From Hordeum vulgare subsp. vulgare (Eukaryota > Streptophyta > Magnoliopsida > Poales > Poaceae): a DNA stretch of 64,000 nucleotides. The notes below the pieces were generated by a model. It ran no database searches, was not told the origin of the DNA, and worked only from the letters and a program-made list of their open reading frames with translations. The position numbers and the translations under genes are program-made. Below, piece after piece: positions 1 through 11,308 of the stretch; the stretch's first letter is position 1; every line of letters begins with the position of its first letter. The stretch lies in assembly GCF_904849725.1 (NCBI RefSeq), contig NW_025422612.1, positions 1 to 64,000 of the forward strand. Direction: 5' to 3'.

Positions 1-770
1 AAAATCATCATCAGTATCACATGTGTCGTCATGACTGATATCGTCATCTGGTTCAGGGACATCATGTGGAAGGCCTTTTTGTAACCGATCAAGCATTGAT
101 AGCTCATCGGCATTGGTAACTTCTTCTACTTCCACTTCTTCCTCATCATCACGTGAGTCTTGTTCCTCCGTGTTCAGGGTGGACGTAGAGCAGTTTCGGG
201 TACGACGTCTGACACCACGTGATTCTTGGAAAAATTCTCCATCATATGTTATTGGGTCAATTTGAGGTTCATAATCGTCTTCATTTGGGGGAGGTGGTCT
301 AAGATGTGGCGGCACATCGAACATGACATACCAACCTTCTAGGTTCTTAACACTTTGACGACAGTATGGCAGATAGAAAACTTGGGTGGCCTGTTGAGCC
401 ACAATATAGACATCGGCACCGCTTAACTGCCTGTCTTGTTGAATTTCGACAATCCCAAGATGTTCATGAGTCCGTCTTGTCTTAGTAGGATCGAACCAAT
501 GACATTTGAACACAACAACGTTCGGAGGATTTTCACCATAATAATGAAGTTTGTAGACTTCTTCAAGTCTTCCATAATACTCGACACCTCCCTCGCCTAT
601 AGCAGAGGACACCGGAATTGTTTGTTTTTTGACCGGGCATTGAAAGCTCTTTGCTAGCAGTATGAAAGCGATACCCGTTGATGTCGTACTTCTGAAATGT
701 ACGGACCTTAAAGTCAAAACCATTAGTTATTTGTCTCAATTCATCGTCGACTTGCTCATCTGAATTAGCG
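1..770 (-). pseudogene. CACTA transposase C-terminal region (DUF4216-like), truncated by the window
   Basis: On the minus strand this reads as the DUF4216-type segment that normally follows DUF4218 in plant CACTA transposases: a GFDFKVRTFQKYDINGYRF stretch, then EYYGRLEEVYKLHYYGENP, FKCHWFDPTKT, VYIVAQQATQVFYLPYCRQ and GWYVMFDVPP, ending in an acidic tail rich in D and E. The frame changes near 595-625, just before the EYYG segment, so it is broken. It continues leftward beyond base 1. It belongs with the transposase at 1045-3595. The role of DUF4216 in transposition is not established. Confidence 0.75.
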
Positions 771-1044
771 TAGAAGTTAAGAAAAGATAGAGTTTGGTGT
801 GTTACTCATGAGTAATAGCAACAAAGGAAATCACTTATTATATATAAGGGAGGTACCGTTTTTTGAACAAAGAGATGAAACCGGGATAGCCGCCTCCTGT
901 CTTTTCAAGAAGTTCATACTCGAGAATGGATTCTTTTTCGATTGCAACACCATTCGAGAATTGTTCGACGTATCGACTGTATCAATTAATAATAGTTGTT
1001 AGACACAAAACTTGTTAAAAGTTGCAAAACAATGTACAGAGCAC

Positions 1045-3595
1045 TTACTCGATGTATGGCCGAACTTCTGTTAAATTGTTCAATATATACATTGTTAGTG
1101 AGCGCCACTCCTCGACGCACAGCAACTTTGGTTTTCCTACACCAGAAGGTGCGAGCTTCCCTTTGAAAAGGCTGAGATTGGATTCACGTCGTTTGGGTTC
1201 GCCCAGATTGTACCGAGGCTTTGGATTATGCAAGCTGTGCATAGTGGCATCATAGTGTGCTGTTACGAAGTTTGCCGCCTCCTCGGTAATGAACGCCTCG
1301 GCCATCGATGCTTCAATTCTACGTTTATTTTTACATTTTCCTCGAAGTGTCTTCTGCATTCTTTTAGTTGCGTAGCACCAACGATTTTGCAAAGGGCCAC
1401 CCAATCTTGCCTCGGTTGGGAGATGCAAAATCATGTGTTGCATCGGATTAAAGAAGCCCAGTGGAAAAAACTTCTCTAACTTGCAGAGCAACTCAGGCGC
1501 CAACTCTTCCATGTCATCTATCAAGGCACACGACAACTCTTTAGCATAAAGAACACGGAAGAAATAGCTCAACTCGGCCAATACTAGCCATTCAGCCTCG
1601 GGGATATATCCACGCAACATCACCGGCATTATCCGCTCAAGCCATATGTGCCAATCATGACTCTTGAGCCCAAAAATTTTCATTTTTCCAATGCTCGCTC
1701 CCCTCTCTAGATTCGCAGCATACCCATCGGGGAACAACAACTTTTTTTGCACCCACAAGAGGATTTCCCTTATTGCTCTCTTCTCAAGATTGTACCAGGC
1801 AGGTGGTTTGGACCAATTTTTTCTTCCTTTCGGTTCTCGCATGTTTAGTGATGGCCTATCACACAGAGTCTCCTAGTCAACTCTAGCCTTTGTATTATCT
1901 TTGCCCTTATCAGTGCCGAAAAATGTGCCAAGAAGGGCCTCGACGATATTCTTTTCAGTGTGCATCATGTCAATGTTGTGTGGAAGTAAGAGGTCTTCGA
2001 AGTAGGGGAGATCCCAGATGCATGGCTTGTGGGTCCACGCGTGTTCCTCATTATAACCGAAGAAATACCCTGGACGGTTTGGATCAGGTTCCATAGATTT
2101 TAACTGTTCATTAATTTGTGCCCCCGTCAACGCAGGTGGTGCGGAGTGTTTGACAACTTTACCTTTCATGAAATTCTTCTTGTCTTTTCTGAATGGATGG
2201 TCCATAGGCAAGAACTGTCTATGCAAGTCAAAGCAGGCATACTTCCCACCCACCGGCAACCAATGAAACTTCAGAGCTGCCTTGCATTGTGGGCATGGGA
2301 ACCTTCCATGCACACACCAGGCAACGAAAAGCGCAAATGCTGGCAGATCACGCAACGAGTATTGGTACCAAACATACATTTGAAAGTTCTCTTTCTTAGC
2401 TGCGTCGTATGTGTTTACCCCATTCACCCAAGCTTCTTTCAAGTCATCCATCAGCGGTTGCATGTACACACTCATATTCTTCCCCGGGTATTTTGGCCCT
2501 GGAACTATCAACGTCAGAAATATGTGCTTTCTTTGCATAATGGATGATGGTGGAAGATTGAGGGGAATGACAAATACAGGCCAACAACTATATTGGGTAG
2601 CCGTCATACCAAAAGGATTGAACCCATCGAGGCTGATGGCGATTCGACAATTCCTTGGTTCTTTAGCTTTTTCCTTATGTATACTATCGAATGCCTTCCA
2701 TGCGTCACCATCTGAAGGGTGTACCAACATCGGAACTCCGTGTTCATCTAATTCTTTCCTAATTCCATGTTTGTGCCATGTCATATGTTTTGCTGTTTCT
2801 TCGAGCATGTAAAGTCGTTGAAGTCTTGGTAGGATGGGCAGATACCGTAGGACACTCACGGGGATTTTGCTCTGCTTCTTCTCACCTTCACCGTTTTCTA
2901 CCTCAACATATCTGGAGGACTTGCAAAATGGACAATATGTTTCGTCCGCATACTTTCCTAAATAAGGCACATCCCTTCTCACAAGCATGTATCTGCTCAT
3001 ACGGCATCTTGAGTGCACTAAGGATTTTGTCTGACTCATATAGGTTTGACGGCATAATATGACCTTCTGGTAGAAAGCGCCCAAATAGGGTCATCACTGA
3101 GTCAAACAGATCTCTTCCAATGTTGAACTGGGCTTTCAGAGCCATTACTTGTGCGATGGCATCTAGCTGAGAAATCTTAGTGTGCTCGTGAAGAGGACAT
3201 TTTGAAGACTCCAACATGGCATAGAAGGCTTTCGCGGATTCCTCCATCTCTTCGTCCTTGTTCTGAGCATCATCAAAGTCATTCACCATGTCTTCAATCC
3301 CTGTACCATGATCATCGGTGCGCCGACGCAACACCTCGTCTCTCTTACGTTGGGCCGACTCACCATGAAATGTCCACAACGTATAGCCGGGAGTAAAACC
3401 ACGCATCGACAGGTGTTTACCCATTACATCCTTTGTCTGTCGCAAATAATTCTTGCACTTAGTGCAGGGGCACCATGTTTTTGGCTGGCCTTTAGAAAAT
3501 GCCGTTTCCACGAATTCATAGGTTTTGCTCAACTATTCATCGGTCATATCTCTGTGACTATGGTGACCGGTGTACATCCATTCACGATCAGTCAT
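1045..3595 (-). pseudogene. TNP2-like CACTA transposase, N-terminal and central part, broken
   Basis: Transposase of the En/Spm (CACTA) class, which would bind the element ends and excise it in the nucleus. The likely start is the ATG at 3595. A transposase-associated N-terminal domain follows with a zinc-type CPCTKCKNY motif near residues 40-50, then the TNP2 (Transposase_21) region (CPFCKSSRY, ISLDGFNPFG, HNIDMMHTEKN), then a DUF4218-like region (1045-1842: SYFFRVLYAKEL, MILHLPTEARLGGPL). Lesions seen: an in-frame TAG at 3535-3533 (codon 21), a frameshift near 2955-2975 where the reading frame changes inside the cysteine-containing segment, and an in-frame TAG at 1875-1873. About 770-1044 probably holds an intron or a frame break before the C-terminal part. 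Domain identity is from recognised family motifs; loss of function is inferred from the lesions. Confidence 0.85.
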
Positions 3596-3757
3596 TCTAG
3601 CAAGCTAGCTACATAGTATCCACATATAAAACAATATAAATTATCAATTCATCAAGAATGTTAAATTAATTATGGCCATTTTTTAATCATGGTTAATACA
3701 TTGGGATGCACGGCATGCACACCTACCAGCTACTAGGTAAAGATTGGTCCTAATCCC

Positions 3758-3976
3758 ACCCGAGTATGTGTAGATTGGGTCATTTCCCACTGCTCTGCTC
3801 CCGACCCAACGCAAAATTTCGACAGCACCTCCCCGCTGTTCTCCTGATACACGTCTCGGCAACTAACCGAGAGGATGTGTACCCGAAGAACAACAAGGAG
3901 GAGCTGTCAAAACTCTGCATGGGATCCGGAGCAAAGCGTGGGAAACGACCCAACCTACACATACCCGGGCTGTCCA
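3758..3976. repeat. Long imperfect inverted repeat (hairpin) upstream of the transposase
   Basis: The left arm (3758-3860) and right arm (3867-3976) are near reverse complements. For example, GTATGTGTAG near 3766 pairs with CTACACATAC near 3953, and GTCTCGGC at 3853-3860 pairs with CCGAGAGG at 3867-3874. The loop is only about 6 bp around 3863. There are several mismatches and small gaps. Arms of 100-110 bp could form a cruciform or a hairpin RNA. It may be a MITE-like insertion or part of the CACTA 5' region; I cannot tell which. Confidence 0.75.
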
Positions 3977-4379
3977 TGGATAACGTTGGACAATTCGAAA
4001 GAATCATCGTTATAAATATGCAAATGCATGCATATTTATGACAGGAACCCTTTCGAACGGGAGACACATATTGGTTACGCAACACCTTTGCATTTTAATA
4101 CTAAAAATACCTAGCTAGATAGTGTCATCAGCACGAAGGCCGGAACAGAGCAAAATAAAGGGGGTGGAGGAGGAGTTAACAAATGTGCTCACTTTTGAAT
4201 GCAGGGGAGGTCGTCGAAAACCAATCCCTCGCGGAGAAGCTACTGCACATTTAAATGCACTCAATCAACACAAATACGCACTCGCGGTAATTAAGCTAAC
4301 TAATACTAACATTTATTATTAATAATTTATTATTCAAGTTTTGTTACTCTTCTCTTCTTCTATTTCTTTTCTTCTTATT

Positions 4380-4800
4380 ATTTTCTTTCTATTGCACTTA
4401 CTAACTAATACTAACTAATGCAACTAATACTAACTAATGCTAACTAATACTAATACTTACATGTACTAACATGTATTGCTAACTAAATCTAACTAAAAAT
4501 CTAACTAAAGCTAATACTAACTAATGCTAACTAATACTAATACTTACATGTACTAACATGTATTGCTAACTAAATCTAACTAAAAATCTAACTAAAGCTA
4601 ATACTAACTAATGCTAACTAATACTAATACTTACATGTACTAACATGTATTGCTAACTAAATCTAACTAAAAATATAACTAAAGCTAATACTAACTAATG
4701 CTAACTAATACTAATACTTACATGTACTAACATGTATTGCTAACTAAATCTAAATAAAAGTCTAACTAAAGCTAATACTAACTAATACTAACTAAGGCTT
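4380..4800. repeat. 87-bp tandem array, about 4.5 copies, in the CACTA 5' region
   Basis: The motif ACTTACATGTACTAACATG starts at 4455, 4542, 4629 and 4716, exactly 87 bp apart. Each unit also contains runs of shorter CTAACTAA / CTAACTAAT repeats. Copies differ by only a few bases (for example aaaaatcta, aaaaatata, aaaagtcta). Non-coding; it lies between the hairpin and the G-rich block. Confidence 0.95.
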
Positions 4801-4885
4801 CCATTTCAAACGTTTCATAGGATCTAAGAGGACCTAACGTAGAAAAAATAAACTAAAAAAACAAAAAAGGGGGAGCAGGATCTCA

Positions 4886-5065
4886 ATGGTGAGTCCACCG
4901 ACGGCTGGCGCGGGGCGGCGGTGGGGCGGGGCGGCGCGGGGCTGTGCAGGGCGGCGCGGGGCGGCGCAGGGTGGGGTGGGCGAGGGGCGGCGCAGGGCGG
5001 GGCGGGCGCGGGGCGGCGCAGGGCGGGGTGGCGCAGGGCGGGTCGGGAGAGCAGGGTGGGAAATG
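4886..5065. repeat. G/C-skewed low-complexity block (GGGGCGGCGC-type repeats)
   Basis: Degenerate repeats of gcggggcggcg and gcagggcggggc, strongly G-rich on the plus strand and next to the AT-rich 87-bp array. Overlapping open frames on both strands give only Gly/Ala/Arg or Pro/Ala/Arg repeats and are not genes. It may serve as promoter or 5' leader of the minus-strand transposase; that is inference. Confidence 0.8.
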
Positions 5066-5117
5066 TACGTGCACGTGAGAGCGAGAGAAGAGGTCATGGC
5101 ACGGGGGATAAGGCGTT

Positions 5118-5455
5118 AGTCTTTGCCCTCAGCCAGCTGTCGGCAAAGACAACCGTTAGTCTTTGCCCTCAGCTGGCTGTCGGCAAAGACGGCCCCCGTT
5201 AAGCACTGCTCGAGGCGGCGACCGGGTTAGGCCCCTATGCCGTCAGCCTTCCTATGCCGACAGCTTTTTGGTCCTTTGCCGTCAGCTGGCTACCGGCTTA
5301 GATCAAGCGAACGACATAGATTTTCTTTGCCGTCATCCCCTCCTATGCCGTGAGCATATATTTTGGCTGAGGGCAAAGTCTCTTTGCCATCAGCCCCGTG
5401 AAATTGCTGACGGCAAAGCATAAAGATGTCGGCAAATTATGTTTTTCCAGTAGTG
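5118..5455. repeat. CACTA subterminal repeats and terminal inverted repeat
   Basis: At least ten copies, in both orientations, of a motif close to CTTTGCCGTCAGC / GCTGACGGCAAAG, for example at 5125, 5148, 5161, 5275 and 5407. They end in the terminus tttttccagtagtg (5442-5455). Dense subterminal repeats of this kind are transposase-binding sites in CACTA elements; binding here is inferred from the family. Confidence 0.9.
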
Positions 5456-7669
5456 AGCCATGGAAGATTGAATGTATAGTAACCCAACATCAGCACAAGT
5501 AGAATTTAAGTTTACTACAGTACCTAAGGAAGTGGTGGTTTGCTTTCTTGTACTAATGGTATCACGAGTTTCTGTTTAAGTTTCGTGTTGTGAAGTTTTC
5601 AAGTTTTGGGTGAAGTTCTTATGGACAAAAATATAAAGAGTGGCAAGATCTCAAGCCTGGGGATGCCCAAGGCACCCCAAGAGATTCAAGGATTCTGTAA
5701 AAGCCTAAGCTTGGGGATGCCCCGGGAAGGCATCCCCTCTCTCGTCTTCAATCCATCGGTAACGTTACTTGGGGCTATATTTTTATTCACCACATGTTAT
5801 GTGTTTTTGCTTGGAGCGTCTTGTATCGTAGGAGTCTCTTATTTTTGTTGTGTCACAATCATCCTTGCTGCACACCTAGAGAGAGAGACATGCACACACC
5901 GTGATTTTGTCGAGCTTCACTTATATCTTTTGGTAGACAATTCAGCTCACATGTGCTTGACTTATATCTTTTGAGCTAGATACTTTTGCTCTATGTGCTT
6001 CACTTATATATTTTAGAGCACAGCGGTGCGTGGCTTGGTAGTTGATCTATGCTTTGAAAGTAGTCTCAAAAGGGGTAGTTATCCAAAGGGATACGAAAAC
6101 TTCCACCTTCATGTGCATTGAATAGTTAGAGAAGTTTGATTCATCTCAATTAGTTTTGAGTTGTGGTTATGGTAATATTGACGTCATGCTAGTAAGGTGT
6201 TGTGGATCTAGAAATACTTGTGTTGAAGTTAGTAATTCCCGTAGCATGCACGTATGGTGAACCTCTATGTGATCAAGTCTGAGCATGATTAGTATATTGA
6301 TTGTCATCCTTTGCGTGGCGGTCGGGATCGCGTGATGGTTTATACCTACCAACCCTTCCCCCAGGAGTATGCGTTGAATGCTTTGTTTCGATTACTAATA
6401 AAACTTTTGCAACAAGTATATGAGTTCTTCATGACTAATGTTGAGTCCATGGTTTAGATGCACTTTCACCTTCCACCATCACTATCTTCTTAGTGCCGCA
6501 ACTTTCGCCGGTGCACAAAACCCACTATTAGCCTCCCTCAAAACAGCCACCATACCTACCTACTATGGCTTTTTCAAAGTCATTCCGAGATATATTGCCA
6601 TGCAACTACCACCATGACATGTGCCGCCACGTCTACATTGCCTTTGTACGATCGTAAGATAGCTAGCATGATGTTTCCATTGATGTCTATGCCATGCTAG
6701 ATCATTGCCACGATACACTACCGAAGGCATTCCATATAGAGTCATAGTTGCTCTAAGTTTTGAGTTGAAAGTGTGATGATCATCATTATTGGAGCATTAT
6801 CCCATGAGAGGAAATAAAACAGGCCAAAGAAGCCCATAAAAAAAGAGGCCAAAGAGCCCACCAAAATAAAATACAAATATAAAAAAAATGAGAGAAAAAG
6901 AGAGAAGGGACAATGCTACCACTTTTTCCACACTTGTGCATATTAAGCACCATGATCTTCATGATTGAGAGTCTCTCGTTTTGTCACCACCATATAGCTA
7001 GTGGGAAATTTTCATTATATAACTTGGCTTGTATATTCCAATGAATGGCTTCCTCAAAATTGCTTTAGGTCTTCGTGAGCAAGCAAGTTGGATGCACACC
7101 CACTAGTTTTCTTTAAGAGCTTTCACATACTTGTAGTTCTAGTGCATCATTTGTATGGCAATCCCTACTCATTCACATTGATATCTATTGATGAGCATCT
7201 CCACAGCTCATTGATATGCCTAGTTAATGTGACTATCTTCTCCTTTTTGTCTTGCAACCTCCACCACATTCCACACCATCTATAGTGCTATAACCATGGC
7301 TCACGCTCATGTATTGCGTGAGAGTTGAAAATGGTTGAGAAAGTAAAGGTGTGAAACAATTACTTGGCCAATACCGGGGTTGTGCATGATTTAAATTTGT
7401 TGTGCAATGATGATAGAGCATAGCCAGACTATATGCTTTTGTAGGGATAACTTTCTTTTGGCCTTGTTATTTTGAAAGTTCATGATTACTTTGCTAGTTT
7501 GCTTGAATTATTATTGTTTCCACGTCAATAGCAAACTATTGTTTTGAATCTAATGGATCTGAACATTCACGTCACATAAGAGGAATTACAAAGGACACCT
7601 ATGCTAGGTAGCATGAAAGCATAAAAAATTCATTCTTATCACTTCCCTACTCGAGGACGAGCAGTAGTT

Positions 7670-7684
7670 AAGCTTGGAGATGCT
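7670..7684 (+). other. Polypurine tract of element B
   Basis: The purine-rich aagcttggagatgct lies immediately upstream of the LTR start at 7685. This is the usual primer position for plus-strand DNA synthesis and fixes the orientation as plus. Confidence 0.7.
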
Positions 7685-9231
7685 TGATAAGTCTCAAACG
7701 TATCTATAATTTTTGATGATTTCATGCTGCTATCTTGCCTTCTTTGTATGTTTTATGTACCTTTTTATATCTTTTTGGGACTAACTTATTAATTAAGTGC
7801 CAAGTGCCAGTTTCTGTTTTTTCCGTGTTTTTGACTCTTTTCAGATCTGATTTTGGAACGGAGTCCAAACGGAAGAAAAACCCCGAAATGATTTTTTCCT
7901 GAACGGAAGAAGTCCAGGGGGCTTTTGGGCCAAGCCAGGTGGGCTCCAGGGAGCCCACAAGCCCCCACTCCACCACCAGGGGGAGGCGGCGGTGCGTAGG
8001 CTTGTGGCCTCCCTGGCCGCCCCCTGACCTAGGTCTTTTTCCTATAAATTCCCAAATATTCCGCAAAAAATCAGGGGAGCCTCGAAAATACTTTTCCACC
8101 GCCGCAAGCTTCCCTTTCCGCGAGATCTCATCTGGAGACCCTTCCCGGCACCCTGCCGGAGGGGACTTTGGAGTTGGAGGGCTTCTTCATCATCATCATC
8201 GCCCCTCCAATGACTCGTGAGTAGTTCACTTCAGACCTACGGGTCCGTAGTTAGTAGCTAGATGGCTTCTTCTCTCTCTTGGATCTTCAATACAAAGTTC
8301 TCCATGATATTCATGGAGATCTATCCGATGTAATCTTCTTTGGCGGTGTGTTTGTCGAGATCCGATGAATTGTGGACTTGTGATCAGATTATCTATGATA
8401 TATATCTGAGTCTTTGCTGATTTCTTATATGCATGATTTGATATCCTTGTAAGTCTCTCTGAGTCTTGGGTTTTGTTTGGCCAACTAGATCTATGATTCT
8501 TGCAATGGGAGAAGTGCTTGGTTTTGGGTTCTGCCATGTGGTGACCTTTCCCAGTGACAGTAGGAGCAGCAAGGCACACATCAAGCAGTTGCCATCAAGG
8601 GTAAAAAGATGGGGTGTTTATCTTTGGTTTGAGATTATCCCTCTACATCATGTCATCTTGCTTAAGGCGTTACTCTGTTCTTATGGACTTAATACACTAG
8701 ATGCATGCTGGATAGCGGTCAACGTGTGGAGTAATAGTAGGAGATGCAGAAAGTATCGGTCTACTTGTTTCGGACGTGATGCCTATAGAAATAATCATTC
8801 CTTAGATATCATCACGACTCTGCACAGTTCTATCAATTGCTCGACAGTAATTTGTTCACCCACCGTGTACTTGCTTTCATGAGAGAAGCCACTAGTAAAC
8901 ACTACGACCCCAGGTCTATTTACATCCATCGTTTACAACTTTGCTTTTACTTTGCTTTGTTACTTTGTTGCTTTCAGTTCTCACTTGGCAAACAATCTAT
9001 AAGGGATTGACAACCCCTTCATAGCGTTGGGTGCAAGCTTTTGTGTTTGTGCAGGATCTTGAGATACTCCTCCGCCGGATTGATACCTTGGTTCTCAAAC
9101 TAAGGGAAATACTTACCTCCGTTGTGCTACATCATCCTCTCCTCTTCGAGGGAACACCAACGCAGAAGGATTCCTCGTGTCGTCAACGTGCCCATTTCTG
9201 GCGCCACTGGAAGGTCTTTTGTGCAGTAGCA
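7685..9231 (+). repeat. 3' LTR of gypsy element B
   Basis: Starts TGATAAGTCTCAAACG after a polypurine tract. A GC-rich stretch at 7915-8035, a TATA-like tataaatt at 8043, and the run to about 9231 (ending gcagtagca) fit a 1.5-kb Triticeae gypsy LTR. The right end is uncertain by some tens of bases because a primer-site-like ttctggcgcc occurs at 9195-9204. Open frames inside it (for example 8466-8882) are incidental. Confidence 0.65.
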
Positions 9232-10638
9232 TAACAGACATCAACCGGCAACTGGAATTCTAGCCTGAAAGTGGAGCAAGTTTGAGATACCTATTCTGCG
9301 CAACTCCAAACACCGTAAAAATCAATGAGGATTTTTTTCCCGATTTATCAAAAATAATGGGCCGAAGAAGTGCCAGAGGGGCACCAGCGGGTGCCCACAA
9401 GCCTGCACGACGCGGCCACCCCCCAAGCCGCGCCATGAGGGCTTGTGGGCAGCCCACTAGCCCACTTTCTCCCCTCTTTTTCTATATGGAGGGTTTCGTC
9501 CAGAAAAAAATCAAGGAGAAGCTTTTTCGTGGTTTCGCCGCCGCCACGAGGCGGAACTTGAGCAAAACCAATCTAGAGCTCTGGCAGGACGATCCTGCCG
9601 GGGAAACTTCCCTCCTGGAGGGGGAAATCGTTGCCATCGTCATCACCAACACTCCTCTCATAGGAGGGGACTTGTCACCATCAACATCTTCATCAGCACC
9701 ATCTCATCTCCAAACCCTAGTTCATCACTTGTGACTAATCTCCGTCTCACGACTCCGATTGGTACTTGTAAGGTTGCTAGTAGTGTTGATTACTCTTTGT
9801 AGTTGATGCTAGTTGGATTACTTGGCGGAAGAGTTTATGTTTAGATCCTTGATGCTACTCATTACCCCTCTGGTCATGCATATGATTATGCTTTGTGAAT
9901 AGTTACTTTTGTTCCTGAGGACATGGGATAAGTCATGCTAATAGTAGTCATGTGAATTTGGTATTCGTTCGGTAATTTGATATGTTGTATGTTGTTTTTC
10001 CTCTAGTGGTGTTATGTGAACGTCGACTACATAACACTTCACCATTATTTGGGCCTAGAGGAAAGCATTGGGAAGTAGTAAGTAGATGATGGGTTGCTAG
10101 AGTGACAGAAGCTTAAACCCTAGTTTATGCGTTGCTTTGTAAGGGGCTGATTTGGATCCACTAGTTTAATGCTATGGTTAGACTTTGTCTTAATTCTTCT
10201 TTCGTAGTAGCGGGTGCTTCCTAGAGGGGTTAATCATAAGTGGGATGCTTGTCCAAGTAAGGGCAGTACCCAAGCGCCGGTCCACCCACATATCAAACTA
10301 TCAAAGTAACGAACGCGAATCATATGAGCTTGATGAAAACTAGCATGACAGAAATTCCCGTGTGTCCTCGGGAGCGTTTTTCCTCCTATAAGACTTTGTC
10401 CAGGCTTGTCCCTTGCTACAAAAATGATCGGGCCACTTTGCTGCACCGTTTCTACTTTTGTTACTTGTTGCTTGCTACGAATCATCTCACCACACAATCA
10501 CTTGTTACCAACAATTTCAGTGCCTGCAGATTTTACCTTGCTGAAAACCACTTGTCAGATCCTTCTGCTCCTCGTTGGGTTCGACACTCTTACTTTTCGA
10601 AAGGACTACGATTGATCCCCTATACTTGTGGGTCATCA
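9232..10638 (+). repeat. LTR fragment of gypsy element C, 5' end missing
   Basis: This looks like the middle and end of a gypsy LTR: a GC-rich section at 9360-9480, a tatatgga box at 9482-9489, an AT-rich region, and the terminus gatcccctatacttgtgggtcatca at 10614-10638, typical of Triticeae gypsy LTR ends. The LTR start is absent; B adjoins instead, so B probably inserted into C. At 10638 the sequence switches to minus-strand gag of D. The following gtaac (10639-10643) would be one copy of the target duplication. No coding content. Confidence 0.65.
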
Positions 10639-10641
10639 GTA

Positions 10642-11229
10642 ACCATGAAAAGGATCAGATTCAATCAAAGTTATAAACTCAGCATCAACCGAGAATTCAT
10701 AATCCTTATCGGTTACAAAGATGGGTGAAGTAGCAAACTTAGGATCGTATTTCATTCTAGCATTCAGAGATTTTTCTTTGCACTTGTGCAATAAATTCTC
10801 GAGATCATAGCTATCCTTACAAGCAAGAGAGTCCTCAGCTACCTCTCCCTCCATAACATAACCCTCAGGTATATCACGCAATTCATATCTAGGAGATCTA
10901 GTTCTAACAGGTGAAACAACAGGTTCTACTTCAATAATTTCAGCAGTTTCAGAAGTATCATCACATTCAACAGCAACTCTAGCAATTTGTGCATCAAGAA
11001 ATGCACCCAGTGGAAAAGCAGTATCAAGCAAAGCATCATCATAAGTATCATGGATAGCAGAAGTAGCATCATCAAGCACATGCGACATATCAGAATTTCT
11101 AGTAGGTGGTGGTGTCGCAAACTTACTCATAACTAAAGGTGAATCAAGTGCAGATCTAGATGGCAGTTACTTACCTGTCCTCGTAGTTTAGGGCAAGACT
11201 TTAGTTTTTTGATCTCTCGGATTCCTCAT
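10642..11229 (-). pseudogene. Gag N-terminus of element D, truncated by insertion of C
   Basis: Reading leftward from an ATG at about 11229, it has the same start as gag of E (a short basic leader, then MSKFATPPPTRNSDM). Two in-frame stops break the leader. From 11130 an open frame of 164 codons runs to ESDPFHGY, where C interrupts it. Acidic residues dominate and no zinc knuckle is present in this part. Matching gag of E continues past the same point (VESNPFHGCESE), which shows that C inserted inside the gag frame. Confidence 0.8.
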
Positions 11230-11280
11230 AGTGATCAACAGACGTAAATCCCCAGTGACTCAGAGAATAGAGCTAGGCCT

Positions 11281-11305
11281 CCCCGGCAATGGCACCAGAA
11301 AAAGG
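11281..11305 (-). other. Primer-binding site of element D
   Basis: The minus strand reads TTTCTGGTGCCATTGCCGGG a few bases after the LTR end at 11309. This is the TTTCTGGCGCCGTTGCCGGGG-type primer region common to Triticeae gypsy elements, carrying small changes. It fixes the minus orientation. Confidence 0.75.
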
Positions 11306-11308
11306 TCT

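Larger units (their letters stand above)
1..5455 (-). mobile_element. CACTA (En/Spm-type) DNA transposon, 5' part, cut by the window edge
   Basis: The outer end is at 5455, where the minus strand begins CACTACTGGAAAAAC, a typical grass CACTA terminal inverted repeat. Inside it lie about 330 bp of subterminal copies of a TTTGCCGTCAGC-like motif, a G/C-rich block, an 87-bp tandem array, a long imperfect hairpin and then a TNP2-like transposase reading leftward to base 1. The other terminus is outside the window, so the 3-bp target duplication (agc at 5456-5458 on this side) cannot be confirmed. Stretches 3596-3757 and 3977-4379 show nothing recognisable. The element sits in the 3' non-coding region of gypsy element B. 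Transposase lesions indicate a non-autonomous copy. Confidence 0.9.
5456..9231 (+). mobile_element. Gypsy-type LTR retrotransposon B: 3' non-coding region plus 3' LTR, left part outside the window
   Basis: From 5456 to 7684 there is no coding potential. The sequence has the look of the long 3' untranslated region of Triticeae gypsy elements, with repeated CTTGGGGATGCCC-type polypurine boxes near 5655 and 5710. A polypurine tract (aagcttggagatgct, 7670-7684) directly precedes an LTR starting TGATAAGTCTC at 7685. The CACTA inserted at 5455/5456, so the rest of B should lie left of the window. The family (Sabrina/WHAM-like by eye) is uncertain. Confidence 0.7.

Noticed and set aside
1228..3616. 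Plus-strand frames opposite the CACTA transposase
   Set aside because: Shadows of the minus-strand transposase with no motifs of their own.
4834..5202. Open frames in the G-rich block of the CACTA
   Set aside because: Low-complexity translations of a GGGGCGGCGC repeat in all phases.
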